Part shown: positions 1 through 10,496 of the stretch, in pieces
How the letters are laid out: the number at the start of each line of letters is the position of its first letter
Numbering within the stretch: position 1 is the stretch's first letter
From: Ophiobolus disseminans
Lineage: Eukaryota > Ascomycota > Dothideomycetes > Pleosporales > Phaeosphaeriaceae
NCBI GenBank assembly: GCA_010093685.1
Contig: MU006219.1
Coordinates: 1,383,531 to 1,447,530 of the forward strand
Direction: 5' to 3'
DNA: 64,000 bases
Translations under genes and position numbers: made by a program
Notes under the pieces: model-generated
What the model saw: the letters and a program-made list of their open reading frames with translations, nothing else
Database searches by the model: none
What the model was told of the DNA's origin: nothing

Positions 1-327
1 CGCTCCCTCAAGTCAACCGCCGAGGAGCGTGTTGGCCGCCGCTGCGCCAACTTGCGCGTCCTCAACTCGTACTGGATCAACCAGGACTCGACCTACAAGT
101 ACTACGAGGTCATCCTCGTCGACCCCCAGCACAAGGCCATCCGCCGCGATCCTCGCATCAACTGGATCGTCAAGCCCGTCCACAAGCACCGCGAGAGCCG
201 TGGTCTCACCGCCACCGGCAAGAAGTCGCGTGGTCTCGGTCGTGGACACAAGTACAACAACACCACTGCCGGCAGGAGGAAGACATGGAAGAGGCACAAC
301 ACCCTCTCTCTCTGGCGCTACCGCTAG
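1..327 (+). CDS. RPL15: 60S ribosomal protein L15 (eL15), C-terminal part, truncated at left edge
   Basis: The frame is open from base 1 and ends with TAG at 325-327, giving the last 108 residues of eukaryotic L15. Recognisable stretches are NSYWINQDSTYKYYEVILVD, INWIVKPVHKHRESRG and the basic tail RRKTWKRHNTLSLWRYR, which are nearly invariant in the family. L15 is a structural protein of the large ribosomal subunit and binds 25S rRNA in the cytosolic ribosome. The start and any introns lie outside the window. Codons are strongly biased to C-ending forms, as expected for a highly expressed gene. The family assignment is close to certain. Confidence 0.97.
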   Translation, partial: RSLKSTAEERVGRRCANLRVLNSYWINQDSTYKYYEVILVDPQHKAIRRDPRINWIVKPVHKHRESRGLTATGKKSRGLGRGHKYNNTTAGRRKTWKRHNTLSLWRYR

Positions 328-1244
328 ATGCGTTGAGGGCGTGGTGTGCATGGTGGAACGTCTGGTCGAAGTTTTCAAGCGAATGGGCTGGCGTGAATGG
401 AAAAGGCTATACCGGGCTATGCGGCTGTCTCTAACTTGATGACAGTCTCAGCCTTCTTAAAATCAAACCTTATGGTTCATGATATACATGACTTGCAATA
501 TAAACTGACCTTATGCACACGTGACACGCCGAAATCATTGATCGTGTACTCAGACCATTTTTAGGTATCCGAGCAAGCTCCTGTACCGCCTTAGCAGAGC
601 ATGGGCTAGATGCATGGGTCTCTATATTATTGCTGGGGTGCCTGACCGGTCTCAGATATTGCCCGCACGGGCTGCATAACGACGTCAGTTTGTTTCCAAC
701 ATCGAATCTATACGTGAGAACACTACGTAACGATTCCCTCAACTAGAGGGCTTTGGATGCGAATTGCAGGGTCCCGCTCCGCCATTCTCAGAATCTTTAG
801 TGCCCTTTTTTGGTCGAGATCAGGCTAGGTGTAGCGCGACTAGTGCCCGCGGTTGCCCCACGCAGCCCACGCTCCAGCCCAAGTGACAACACAGCTGCAG
901 CACCTCGACGCCAACGCAACAACGCCCAATAGCAGCCGCCGCCAGCCAAGAATCCTCGTGCACCACTGACGCCATGCGGCTCACGATCTGACGTTCTGTA
1001 GATTTTCGCAGCTTGTGTAGACCAACCTTACTCGCACATCGCGTTCCCACCCATGCTTGTCCACGCGCAAGGCCGAACATCAACTGAGCGACACTGCCTC
1101 GCGACCAGGCTCAAGGCAGTGAAAGGCAGACTTTGTGGCGGCACCGCGACGGCATCTGCCTGCTAAGGACCGCTATAGCAGGTTCCCGCATGCTGCTGCC
1201 CAGCTCGTCTCACCTACACTTTTCTCACAACCGCAAGCGCAGCC
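328..1244. other. Intergenic region, 0.9 kb
   Basis: Holds the 3' flank of the L15 gene and the promoter of the DnaJ gene. I see no convincing gene or RNA; the short open frames on both strands have no family resemblance. Confidence 0.6.
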
Positions 1245-3770
1245 ATGGCCAAAGCCGACCCCACGCGCAACTACTATGCGGACCTCAAGGTGCCCGCCAA
1301 CGCGACTGAGGCCGAGATACGTAGGGCTTTCCGGGGTCTTGCCCTGCAGTACCACCCGGACCGCAACCCAGGGCGCGAGACAGAGGTCACCGCCAGATTT
1401 CAAGAGATCCAGGCTGCGCAAGAGATTCTGTGCGACCAGCAACAGCGGCAGAGGTACGACAATGAGCGGAGGAGGTACCGCAACCTAAACGTGCCCACCA
1501 ACACGCCAAACACGCCCAGAACGCGACCACCGCCACCGCCCCGCAACGCCTACACCACCACGCCCGGCAACGCCTACTCTCGCGGTCCCCCACCTAAGCC
1601 GTCTCCCCAGCAGCATCGACCTCCTGGCCCACAGCAGTACGCTTCGTACGCCAGTGGCGCCGACCGCTACGCGAGCAAGAACTTTCGACCGCCGCCGACC
1701 GCACAGCGACCAGACACGCGGGCGAAGGATGCAGAGGAGCGGGCGAAAGATGCAGAGAAGCGGGCGAAGGAGGCAGAAGAGCGGGCGAAGGAGGCAGAGG
1801 AGCGAAAGACATTCTTTACCGCTTGGCAGAAGATGAAAACTGGTGCATACAACCCCGGTGCTCCACCAAAGCCAAGCGCTCAAAGTGCCCCGAGCCAGCA
1901 GAACAATCCAAATGGTACGCCCTTTGGACGCACGCCAAGCTCAGCGACGCCGTCATCGAAGAAGGGCTTCAACCCGGGTACACTGGGGGGTGACGAAGGA
2001 CAAGCTCGCTCAGCTTATAGGAACTACACGCGCCCTGCCCCTACCCCTCCAGAATCAACCACTCCACCCCACCCGCATCCGCCTCCACCCATGAAGGACA
2101 CCCAGACGAACGATGTGCCATATGCCGAAGCCAACCGCACACGGACGCCCTACTACTCTAGTACACCGGGAGAGCGTACATCCATGTTCGAGGGTCTCGG
2201 CAGGTCGTCCAGCGTGCGAAACTCGCCAGGCTCTACACGCCCGAATTCCTCAGCGGATGCCGGCTCGTACTCCGATTCTGGGCAGAGGCAGCAGCGCAAC
2301 TCTTATGGCGGAAGGCCTACCAACCCCTTCCCGCACATGTATGCGGACTCAAGCGACGATGAGCCAGAGCCTGAAGCCTTCCGACGACAGGACAAGCATC
2401 GAGGTCCCCCTCCACCGAAAAACTCGAAACCCCCGCCCCCTCCAACCTGGGCCCAGAGCCACCTCGGCACTCCTCCAAGCCAGCAGGGTAACGGTGCGTC
2501 AGGTAACATGCCAAACAGCTTCAAGAGCAGGAGTGAAGAGAGCATCAACATCAAATTCTCGCCCTCAGACTGGCATGGAAAGTTCGAGGGCAATGCAGAC
2601 TACTTTGCGCCTAACATGCAGAAAGCGTCAAATGTCCGAGGACGGACTTCGCCAACGCGAGGTAGACCGCCTCAGCGAAATGGTACTGAGCGAGCCGTGC
2701 CGACGCATCCACCCATGGGGCCACCTCCAGTGTCTCCGTTCACTCAACCGCCACAAGCGTATCCGCAGTCGTATCCTATACCTCCGCCGCCGCCGGGTCC
2801 TCCCCCGAACCTGAACTTTCCTCCTCCATCTGCCCCTCCCACTGATGCTGGAGTTCAGTCTACCAAGTTCAAGCCCGAAGAGTGGGTCGGTACCTTCAAG
2901 GAGCCGAGTTGGGTGTTGCCGAAGGAAACTTCGCCGCGTCGCGCATCTGAGGCCACAAAGCGCCCTAAGACGACGCGGAAGGCATCTGTGGCACAGGAGA
3001 AACGCTCCAGAGCACAGGATCAGCCTGACGCATCACCGCAGAAGAGATATCAAGCCATGGCAGACGATGTTACGAATGGCGACGGCGATGCCATGGACAT
3101 CGACATGAGCACGCCACCCGAGCAGAAGCCAGAACCAGCAAAGACTCCTTCAGCGCCACCCCAGATGGAACAAGCAAATGGAGCAAGTACATTGCCAAAT
3201 GGCTCTGTGAGTGCACCAGCGTCTGCTACCGCACCGCACCCACCTGCTTCAGGTCTGAATGGTCTGGCCACAGCATTGGCGGGTGATGATCTCTTCGCTG
3301 CTCCCAACACCGGCAGCCTGGGCATGAATGGGGTTGGCGATGCACTTCCATTCCAGTCCGCGCCGTCCAGCTCACACCCCACCAAGTCCAACACCGCACA
3401 GAAGCTCAAGTTCCCGCTCATGCCGAAGGCTCCTAAGCTACCTGCAAGCTACACCCAAGTTTTTGTCGACCTCTACTTCCAGCAGTTCGAGCAGTACTGC
3501 CGCGAGTACTGCAGAGCAACCAAGGAGATGACTACTCACTTCATTGCCCGCGATGCCGAAATCGCAGCAGATCTAGAGAGCAGATTCGCGCACTCCCGCG
3601 GCGAGACGAGCAAGAAGCTGGGCTTTACGAGCTACATGGCACGCATGAAGGAGGATGAAGTCGTGCTCAAGACGTGGAACCTCTACCAGGAAAGCCACCT
3701 CAAAGCCATGGACGAGTGCGAGGAAGTGCGCAACCGGACAATGAAGTTGTACCAGACTCCCGTGGCTTGA
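1245..3770 (+). CDS. DnaJ (Hsp40) domain protein with long disordered middle, 841 aa
   Basis: Residues 8-75 form a J domain: helix II AEIRRAFRGLALQYHPD, with the HPD tripeptide that stimulates Hsp70 ATPase at residues 37-39, then helix III ending YDNERRR. There is no G/F-plus-zinc-finger layout of type I DnaJ. Residues about 160-190 are a short alpha-helical repeat of KDAEERA/KEAEERA units. The next about 530 residues are low-complexity Pro/Ser/Asn-rich and probably disordered. A folded, charged C-terminal block (about residues 735-838, starting KLPASYTQVFVDLYFQQF) looks helical and conserved. The role is probably a specialised co-chaperone recruiting Hsp70; the client is unknown. Start is the ATG in CAGCCATGG. 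No intron is needed. Confidence 0.85.
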   Translation: MAKADPTRNYYADLKVPANATEAEIRRAFRGLALQYHPDRNPGRETEVTARFQEIQAAQEILCDQQQRQRYDNERRRYRNLNVPTNTPNTPRTRPPPPPRNAYTTTPGNAYSRGPPPKPSPQQHRPPGPQQYASYASGADRYASKNFRPPPTAQRPDTRAKDAEERAKDAEKRAKEAEERAKEAEERKTFFTAWQKMKTGAYNPGAPPKPSAQSAPSQQNNPNGTPFGRTPSSATPSSKKGFNPGTLGGDEGQARSAYRNYTRPAPTPPESTTPPHPHPPPPMKDTQTNDVPYAEANRTRTPYYSSTPGERTSMFEGLGRSSSVRNSPGSTRPNSSADAGSYSDSGQRQQRNSYGGRPTNPFPHMYADSSDDEPEPEAFRRQDKHRGPPPPKNSKPPPPPTWAQSHLGTPPSQQGNGASGNMPNSFKSRSEESINIKFSPSDWHGKFEGNADYFAPNMQKASNVRGRTSPTRGRPPQRNGTERAVPTHPPMGPPPVSPFTQPPQAYPQSYPIPPPPPGPPPNLNFPPPSAPPTDAGVQSTKFKPEEWVGTFKEPSWVLPKETSPRRASEATKRPKTTRKASVAQEKRSRAQDQPDASPQKRYQAMADDVTNGDGDAMDIDMSTPPEQKPEPAKTPSAPPQMEQANGASTLPNGSVSAPASATAPHPPASGLNGLATALAGDDLFAAPNTGSLGMNGVGDALPFQSAPSSSHPTKSNTAQKLKFPLMPKAPKLPASYTQVFVDLYFQQFEQYCREYCRATKEMTTHFIARDAEIAADLESRFAHSRGETSKKLGFTSYMARMKEDEVVLKTWNLYQESHLKAMDECEEVRNRTMKLYQTPVA

Positions 3771-5162
3771 GCACTTTGCCTCGTAGTTGCTGGTGTACTG
3801 ACAACGTCTTTTGTAGAATTGGTAATGCGCTTAACATGGAAGAGCGATTTGAATATTTGGCTGCGACACCTTCGCCACGACGACACACACCCCCGCGTCG
3901 AAGCGCGACAAATGTCCCGCGTCCGCCGCCTTTCCGCCTCGTTGGATTGTTTCGCTCGCAGTCGCGCACGTGGGCGGCTGAGCGAGATGATGTGGCTAAG
4001 CCGCTGCCGCTGATGCTGCGCAAGAGGCGGAAGATGCAGGATCTTGGGTAGCGAGGCGTTGGATTGGTGTGTTTTTTTTGTTTTGGTTATACCCACTTTG
4101 AGAAGTTGGGGAATTGCTGGGTTCAAGAGGGAAGGACTTGGTAGATGGCTTGGATACAAGCGTGTAACATGGATTGTGGAAAATGGAAATGAAAAGAGGG
4201 ATTTGTCTCAAGATGCTGGAATCCGAATGTGACTGTGTGATGTGTGTTTGAAGATTCTGTGGTACGGTGGTTGTACTGAGTCCACTGGTGTAATACAAGA
4301 TGGAGATGCTACTGGGATAACAATCCCATCACTGTTGCCCAGAGAAAGCTTCCAAGTTAAGCCTTGCATCAATTTTGGTTTCAGATTCAGCAATCCCCTT
4401 TTCTGGAAGCCTGTGGTTGAGGCGCAAGCCGCGTACTCTGGTAGCGTCCGCTTTGGGTGGAGCCTAGGCTTAGTGTGCGACCTTTGGTCTGGATCCGGAG
4501 TTCGTGATGCGGAAGAGAAATGAACAGCAAGCTACAACACTTCGAGTACAGACATTCGTCATTGAAATAGGCGCCAATGAACATGATGTCCGCCCCAAGA
4601 CCGTCGAGATGAAGTGTTTGATCAGCGACAAGGGTGCTATTCTAGGCGTCGCTCGACAGCGGGAAAGGGATGCGCCATTCTAGTTCTGGTCTGGTGAGCG
4701 GCAGGGGCCCATGGGGCCAGCCCGCATCACGTACTCGGGCGCAGTAGAAGAGGGCTGAAATAGCAAACGTTGATGCGCCGACCGCGCCGCAAACATGGTT
4801 CACCCCCTCTTGCGTCCTGATATTCACTTTTGTGCTTCCACGCTCCTTTCAATCACCGCTCTCCAGCCGCAGCATTGCCGCTCATTCATCGATCGTGGGG
4901 TGGAGCTGACGCGCGTTAATTCGACACTCACCGAAAAGCGCACTGTGGTCATACGGTGATTGTCGTACGAGGCACAGGGCGATACACGACTCGAAGCCGA
5001 ATCGCAACGTACCTTGCAGTAATTGCGCAACACGTGCATGTCGAGTGCTGAACAAAGCGCATAGCCGCTTCATCTCGCCTCCACCACCGAAACGCTCACA
5101 CCACCGCCGCATATTCGAAGCATCCTCGACGTTTGCCCCGCTGAGGCAGTCAGCAGCGCAAA
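3771..5162. other. Intergenic region, 1.4 kb
   Basis: 3' flank of the DnaJ gene and upstream region of the next gene. Short open frames exist on both strands but none shows family similarity or a plausible gene structure. Confidence 0.6.
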
Positions 5163-7513
5163 ATGGCGGGCGAGATGCAGCCCATGCCCATGTCGCCGCG
5201 ACAGTCGCCGAAGGAGATTGGGAATGCCGTGGTGCAGTGGGCGTGTACGCGGAGAGGGAGAACGCTGGTGCTGGCTTTCGTTGCTTGCGTGGTGTTGTTG
5301 GGGGTTGGAGGGATACACAATCGTGAGGTAGGTCGGAGTTTCCTAGGTGGCATCTTCGGGGAAAGAGATGGCATGCTAATTCACACTCCTAGGCTATATC
5401 CTCGCAATACCACGCGCTTGCCACAAATAACTCGTGGCGGCCCTACCTCCCAAGTATACCCTCTCTAATACACTCGCCCTTCCGGAAACCCTCCAACACC
5501 ACGCTGCAGCTCGAAAATGGCGAACTTGCCGTCGTACCCCAGCAGCTCAAGAAGACGACGCCGAACTTCCATCTCGTCATGCCCGCCAGGGAAGACTCGC
5601 CCGGCTTCTGCAAGACGACCATGTCTGGCATGATCCTGAATTACCCGCCGCCGACCGTAGTCAACCTCTACAGCGATTACAACAACGACATACATTGGGA
5701 GAGGGAGATACTGCAGGGCACACTACACTATCTGAAGAATGACAAGTTTGTCAAGGATGACGACCTCGTGTTGATCGTGGATGGCGAGAACACATGGTTC
5801 CAGCTACCGAGCGACGCCATCATCAAGGAGTATACCAGAGTGCTAGGAGACGCGAATGCGCTGCTGCTGGGAAGACATGGCAAGGACAAGGACGGACAGC
5901 CAAAGTTCAGCCAGACGATCGTCTTTGGCGCCGAAAAGATGTGCGAGGCCGACGACCTTGCATGCCACTATGCGCCCAACTCCATCCTGCCGGGCAATCT
6001 CTACGCCAACGGAAAAAGCGCTGCTATTGCGGACCGGCCGGCGCGATACTTGAATTCGAAGATGCTCATGGGCCCTGCAAACGATCTGAAGGTGCTGTAT
6101 CAGGCGGCGCTGAAAAAGTTCGACAAGAAGCAGACTCAGAGGCAGACGATTCAGTCCGTGTTCGCGACAATGTTCGGAGAGCAGCAGCTGAGAAGGGACG
6201 CCGACGAGAAGAACAACAAGCCTATGATTTCCAAGATCAAGGATATGGTTTCTGGCAAGAAGCCGAATCTTGCACGGAAAATGCAGACGGCCAATGTGAC
6301 CGCCTCGAACCCGACACGGCATGAGTTCTCGATCGGAGTGGACTACGAGCATGCGCTCTTCCAGCCTCTGGCGTACGCTAGAAAAGACGAGCTCGTTTCA
6401 GTGCTTCACGACAACTCGACTGATCTCTCCAAATACCGGCAGCCAAACTCGTGGATACAGTACCTCGCGCTCCCGTCTTCGCTCAGTCTCTCAAACCCTC
6501 CCTTCTGGCGGCTCGACCTCGCAAAGAGCAATCCATCGCCAAACGAGAAGCCCGCATACATCGATAAGCTAGCTTTCAACGACCAGCTAGATAAACTTCC
6601 AAAACGCAAGACACCGTGGAACAACGTCCCGCTTCTCCAAAACACGTACACTGGTTCCGTTCCAACAATCTTGTTTCAAGACCCCAATGCCGCGGTTCGA
6701 GCGAACAGCCACTTGACAGCATTACAGCACGGTGACCCCGCAAAAGCTCCTGCAGCCAACGTCACATGGGACGCCATGTGGTACTCGCCCTTCAAGCGCG
6801 CCCTCCTCCGCAACTACTTCCGCACCCCGCAATCTCCCCAAGGCTACCACAACTCGCTCGTCGGCGGCGACCGCGCCTGGGACACACGCGGCGGCCGCGG
6901 CGGCGTCTGGACCGCGACCGAAAACGTATGGCTCCCCTGGGGCGAAGTCGACGGCGTATGCGGCACACTCACGCGGCTCAAGGAAGTGTTTCACGATAGT
7001 AAGGGCGTATGGCTTCATGAAGGTGAAAATAACTCAGAGGAAACGCGCTTGCATGATGAGGATGAGCTGAATAAGAAGATTGAGAAGCAGCGGCAGAAGG
7101 CGGAGGAGGATGCTAAGACGCCTGAGCAGAAGGAGAAAGAGAGGAAGGAGAAGGCGGAGCAGGAGAGGAAACAGAAGGCCGAGGAGGAGAAGAAGAAAAA
7201 GGAGGAAGAGGAGAAGAAGAAGAAGGAGGATGAGGAGAAAAAGAAAAAAGAGGAAGAAGAGACTAAAAAGAAGGAGGAAGATACTAAAAAGAAAGAAGAG
7301 GAAGAAAAGAAGAAGAAAGAAGAGGAAACTAAAAAGAAGGCAGAAGAGGACAAAAAGGCTGAAGAAGAGAAGAAAAAGAAAGCAGAAGAAGAGAAGAAAC
7401 AAGAAAAGGAAGCTCAGCAGAAAATCGAAGACGCAGAGCGCGAACAACAACGCAAAGCCGCAGAGGAAATGCTGCGCGAGGTCGAAATGGGGTTGAGTGG
7501 CGCGCGTGTCTGA
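5163..7513 (+). CDS. ESAG3-like / PLOD-type glycosyltransferase-domain membrane protein, 761 aa, K/E-rich tail
   Basis: Two exons, 5163-5327 and 5393-7513; the 65-bp intron (GTAGGT...CTCCTAG) is phase 0. Residues about 35-53 (TLVLAFVACVVLLGVGG) are one membrane anchor after a short cytosolic N terminus, as in a type II Golgi/ER protein. The lumenal part resembles fungal ESAG3-like proteins related to the PLOD glycosyltransferase fold: NLYSDYNNDIHWE, then DDDLVLIVDGENTWFQLP and GDANALLLGRHGKD, and later YARKDELVSVLHDNSTDLSKY. VIVDGENTWF occupies the place where such enzymes bind nucleotide-sugar and metal. The last about 125 residues (roughly 611-738) are almost only K and E, a predicted long charged helix. 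Substrate and acceptor are not known. Confidence 0.75.
7090..7440 (+). repeat. Low-complexity K/E coding repeat (KEEEEKKK type)
   Basis: Purine-only tract made of AAG, AAA, GAG and GAA codons inside the preceding gene. It encodes alternating Lys and Glu runs, a KEKE-type charged helix. The tract also creates spurious long open frames on both strands. Confidence 0.9.
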
Positions 7514-7749
7514 CGTGCTTCAGTTGGTTCTTTCTTGTGCATATTCGATACTTGAGGTGAGGAGTGGGTTGGGTGGGGTTGGTTGTATACCATACTTAGA
7601 TGTGCATTTATATATGCGGTGTACGGCGTTCGAAGCTTATAGCTGCTTGGGATGAAGAGGCGGGAGTTTGGCGATGTAGAGTATGGATTGCATTTTGTAT
7701 GTAGGTTTTTGAAATGTAGATGCATTATCCAAATCTATCTCACACAAAT

Positions 7750-8322
7750 TCAGGGCAGTGAATGCCTGAAGAACGGCTTCCGTGCAACCAAGAGAATCCG
7801 CTGGCCTCGAACATAAACTTCAACAGGTTGTTGGCCCTCCCGAGCGGCGCGTTGCCTGTCCATCTTCTCATGAATCGGAACCCAGAATAGTCTTCGTCGC
7901 ATCGCGCGTGGAAGTCTCCCGGGCTGAGGTGCCGAGCTCAATAATGGGATCCTCGGCATTGGTAGTGTCTCGGTCTGGACGCTGGCATTTTGGTATCGCC
8001 TAGCTGCTTTCTCGGGAGTTGTTTGAGGGTTTGTATTCGATTTGCTGATTTCAGATGTCGTTGTTGTCCCGACATCTGTCGATGCTTGTGATTCTTTCGC
8101 TTTAACTATTTGTTTTTGCCTCTGCTTTCGTTGACGGCGTTTGCCGGCTTCAGATAATTGTTGGTAATATGGAGGCAATGAAGGCATGTTTGGTTCTTGT
8201 GTGTCAGGCACAGCGCGAAATGTTGAGTCGCTGGCATTGTGGGTCCGAGTTGTGAGTGTCGTTTCTTCCAATACCTGCTCCATGGCAAGGGTTGTGTTGG
8301 TTTGAGATGTCGAGAATATCAT
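7750..8322 (-). CDS. Hypothetical small basic protein, 190 aa
   Basis: A single open frame with ATG at 8322 (MIFSTSQTNTTLAMEQ) and a second ATG at 8283. The middle contains a strongly basic stretch, AGKRRQRKQRQKQIVKAKE, that could act as a nuclear localisation signal. The C terminus (WVPIHEKMDRQRAAREG, then VYVRGQRILLVARK) looks folded. I recognise no domain. It lies between the convergent end of the K/E-tail gene and the 3' end of the zinc-finger gene. It may be a lineage-specific gene or a chance frame. Confidence 0.4.
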   Translation of the reverse strand: MIFSTSQTNTTLAMEQVLEETTLTTRTHNASDSTFRAVPDTQEPNMPSLPPYYQQLSEAGKRRQRKQRQKQIVKAKESQASTDVGTTTTSEISKSNTNPQTTPEKAARRYQNASVQTETLPMPRIPLLSSAPQPGRLPRAMRRRLFWVPIHEKMDRQRAAREGQQPVEVYVRGQRILLVARKPFFRHSLP

Positions 8323-8780
8323 GTTGGTGTTTGACTTGTGAAATAGCAAAAGAAAGTACGCTTGGGCAGTCACGCTTTGAGACCCCTCGTTTTCGACGAA
8401 TCAACGTATGTACACTACGATGCTGGGAACCCTGAACACTAGGCCAACTATAAGATTCGTCGTTATCTAGCGCAGTCAGGTAGACTTTGCCAGCATTTAA
8501 AAGTTAGATTGCTCAGCTGCAATACATCACCGAGCTCATATGATCACAAGCCTTAGTTAGCAGGGGCGTGACGTAGTCGCAATCGTGAAGACAAGTTCAA
8601 CAAAACACAATAACTTTTATGCGGGCGTATGGCCCGCTGATCATTATCGCAACTCACTAGTTACCTTGCGGATGTACAGAACGGGATTATATCTAGCCAT
8701 GTGATCCCCATTAGTCTTCTCAAATGTGTTGGTTGGAACAACTCGGGCACTTCCACCTCCGTAAGTTCCTTCTCTAGCCA
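8323..8780. other. Intergenic region, 0.46 kb
   Basis: Upstream of the basic-protein ORF and downstream of the zinc-finger gene. No gene or RNA seen. Confidence 0.5.
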
Positions 8781-9526
8781 TCACAGCTTGTACTTGCATG
8801 CCTTCATGTGCCTCGCCACATAATTTCTCCGTGGAGATGTGTAACCACACCAATGACAGCCGTGTGTTGTGTCTCCAGGCTGCGGGTGCTTGGCGATTCT
8901 GTGCTTGCGAAGCGAGCCCTTGTCCGTATAGCTCTTGTCACAGTTCGGGAAGCGGCAGTAGGATCGATCGTGCGTCTTCATGTGCTGGCTTTCGATGAAC
9001 GTTAGCATGATTGCTTTATGTCAAGTGTGATATGAACTTACTTGAAATGCTTCAGCCGTGCGAACTGTTGTTTGCATACCTCACACCGCAATAGAGGTGT
9101 GACACGGTCGATCGAAACTAAGTTGCATGAAGGGAGCAAATCGAAAGCTTTGTGGAATGGCTGTATCGAGGACACAGAAGGACGTTGTGTGGAGAGCGAT
9201 CTGATGGGCTGCGAAAGGCGCGGTTGCGGCTGCGACTCGTGGGACGAGACATCCTCGTAGTACCTTCGCTCGCAGATTTGTAGTGACGAGGACGATGAAG
9301 ATTCTGGTGTTCGCGAGGGATGGCTGGAGTCAGAAGCAATACTGATGGCTAGACTACGATTTGAGCTAGCAGCGTTTCCAAGGTTGGCTTCTTCATCTCC
9401 ACAGTCAGTTCCATTCCATTCTGTCAGCCTTGCGTCGTTGAGCAGTCAGGTATCGTGTCGCCAGTCCTACCCAACATCTCCAATCAGGCAAAGTGGAGCA
9501 TTTTGAGACCCAGGGTCACGGTCCAT
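8781..9526 (-). CDS. C2H2 zinc-finger protein with three fingers, 216 aa
   Basis: Three exons on the minus strand: 9471-9526, 9042-9428 and 8781-8988; introns of 42 and 53 bp (GTAGGA...CGCAAG and GTAAGT...CGAAAG). The splices keep frame and rebuild an intact finger across intron 2. The first about 125 residues are Ser-rich and acidic, with a run of serines. The C terminus has three fingers in tandem: C-x2-C-x12-H-x3-H (CEVCKQQF), C-x4-C-x12-H-x4-H (CRFPNCDKSYTDKGSLRKH) and C-x2-C-x12-H-x3-C (CHWCGYTSPRRNYVARH). This suggests a nuclear DNA-binding regulator; targets are unknown. It is divergent from the 87-aa gene, with 452 bp between start codons. Confidence 0.75.
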
Positions 9527-9978
9527 TGAATCCACGATCCTTAGACGAAGGCGCTGGTGAGCTGTACCTTTTCCCCATCGCCGCCTGGGACCCGGCACCT
9601 TTGCTGCACATCAGCTTCGGGCTTTGGATCATCATTACTCTCATTGGCATAAATTTACGCATTTCGGTTTGAACGAGAACTGACTAGGCGCTAATATTGA
9701 GGCCTCTTCTGATATCCAATAGGCATTCAACACAATTGTTTGACCCGATACACGACAATTGAGACCCCCAAAGTCCCTCCAATAGAATAATGAGACCTTC
9801 ACATGGCTACCAATAAGCCCGGGCCAAGAGGTAAGAAGGGCGTATGGCATCGTGGTGGGGCGCGAGGGTATAACATATATCTGAGAATACTCGCTGTGGT
9901 TTCGTTGACTTCACATCCAATCATACAACCCATCTCCATCATCTATCACCCAGTACAGTCCACCAGAAGTCCTCAGCC
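9527..9978. promoter_or_regulatory. Divergent promoter region between C2H2 factor and 87-aa protein
   Basis: Both start codons face outward from this 452-bp stretch. The right side is C/A/T-rich just before the ATG (about 9900-9978), a common fungal 5' UTR composition. No defined operator was recognised. Confidence 0.45.
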
Positions 9979-10308
9979 ATGCCTACCGCAACCAACGACA
10001 GTATGTTAACATCTTGATGCAATACGAGGAACATTTTCATGGCAACTCATCTAACCACAATCGCAGATGCACCGTCATCTATCGCCCAGACTCACTGGGA
10101 CGTTGCACCGGGCACATACATTCGCGCAGACGGTCACATCGTCCACTTAGTCGGCAGAGAACATTTCTGGGGCTGTCCCTCGAGTCACGAAAAACCTTCA
10201 ACTTTGACCAGTGTCGTATGCCACTCAGGCGAAACGACAATCGATCACTCAGATAAGGCTGGGGAAGGAGGGGCTGCGACCGAGATTGGGGTGCCTTCCA
10301 AGAAATAG
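9979..10308 (+). CDS. Small hypothetical protein, 87 aa, two exons
   Basis: Exon 1 is only 22 nt (9979-10000, MPTATND), followed by a 66-bp intron (GTATGT, branch CTAAC, acceptor CGCAG) and exon 2 at 10067-10308. The joined product contains HWDVAPGTYIRADGHIVHLV and REHFWGCPSSHEKPSTL, with no signal peptide or membrane segment. It has two Cys and several His. I do not recognise the family. The clean splice sites and CA-rich leader favour a real gene. Confidence 0.55.
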
Positions 10309-10496
10309 ACCGTATTCATCTCGTTAGGCAAATTGGGAAAATTGCAGAGCGTGTTGTGGCGATGTCTTCGCAAGTTGCTTTTCCTTCACTTCCAAGCCAT
10401 CTCATGTTCCCAATTTCTCTTAAACCGCCACGACAAATGTCTCCTGCCCATATTTTACAGATTTTCCTTCCATATTCTGTGTCTCAGACGCCATGA

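Noticed and set aside
7015..7450. Long minus-strand and +1 open frames across the K/E tract
   Set aside because: Low-complexity Phe/Leu/Ser or Arg-rich mirror images of the purine tract; no start context or family.
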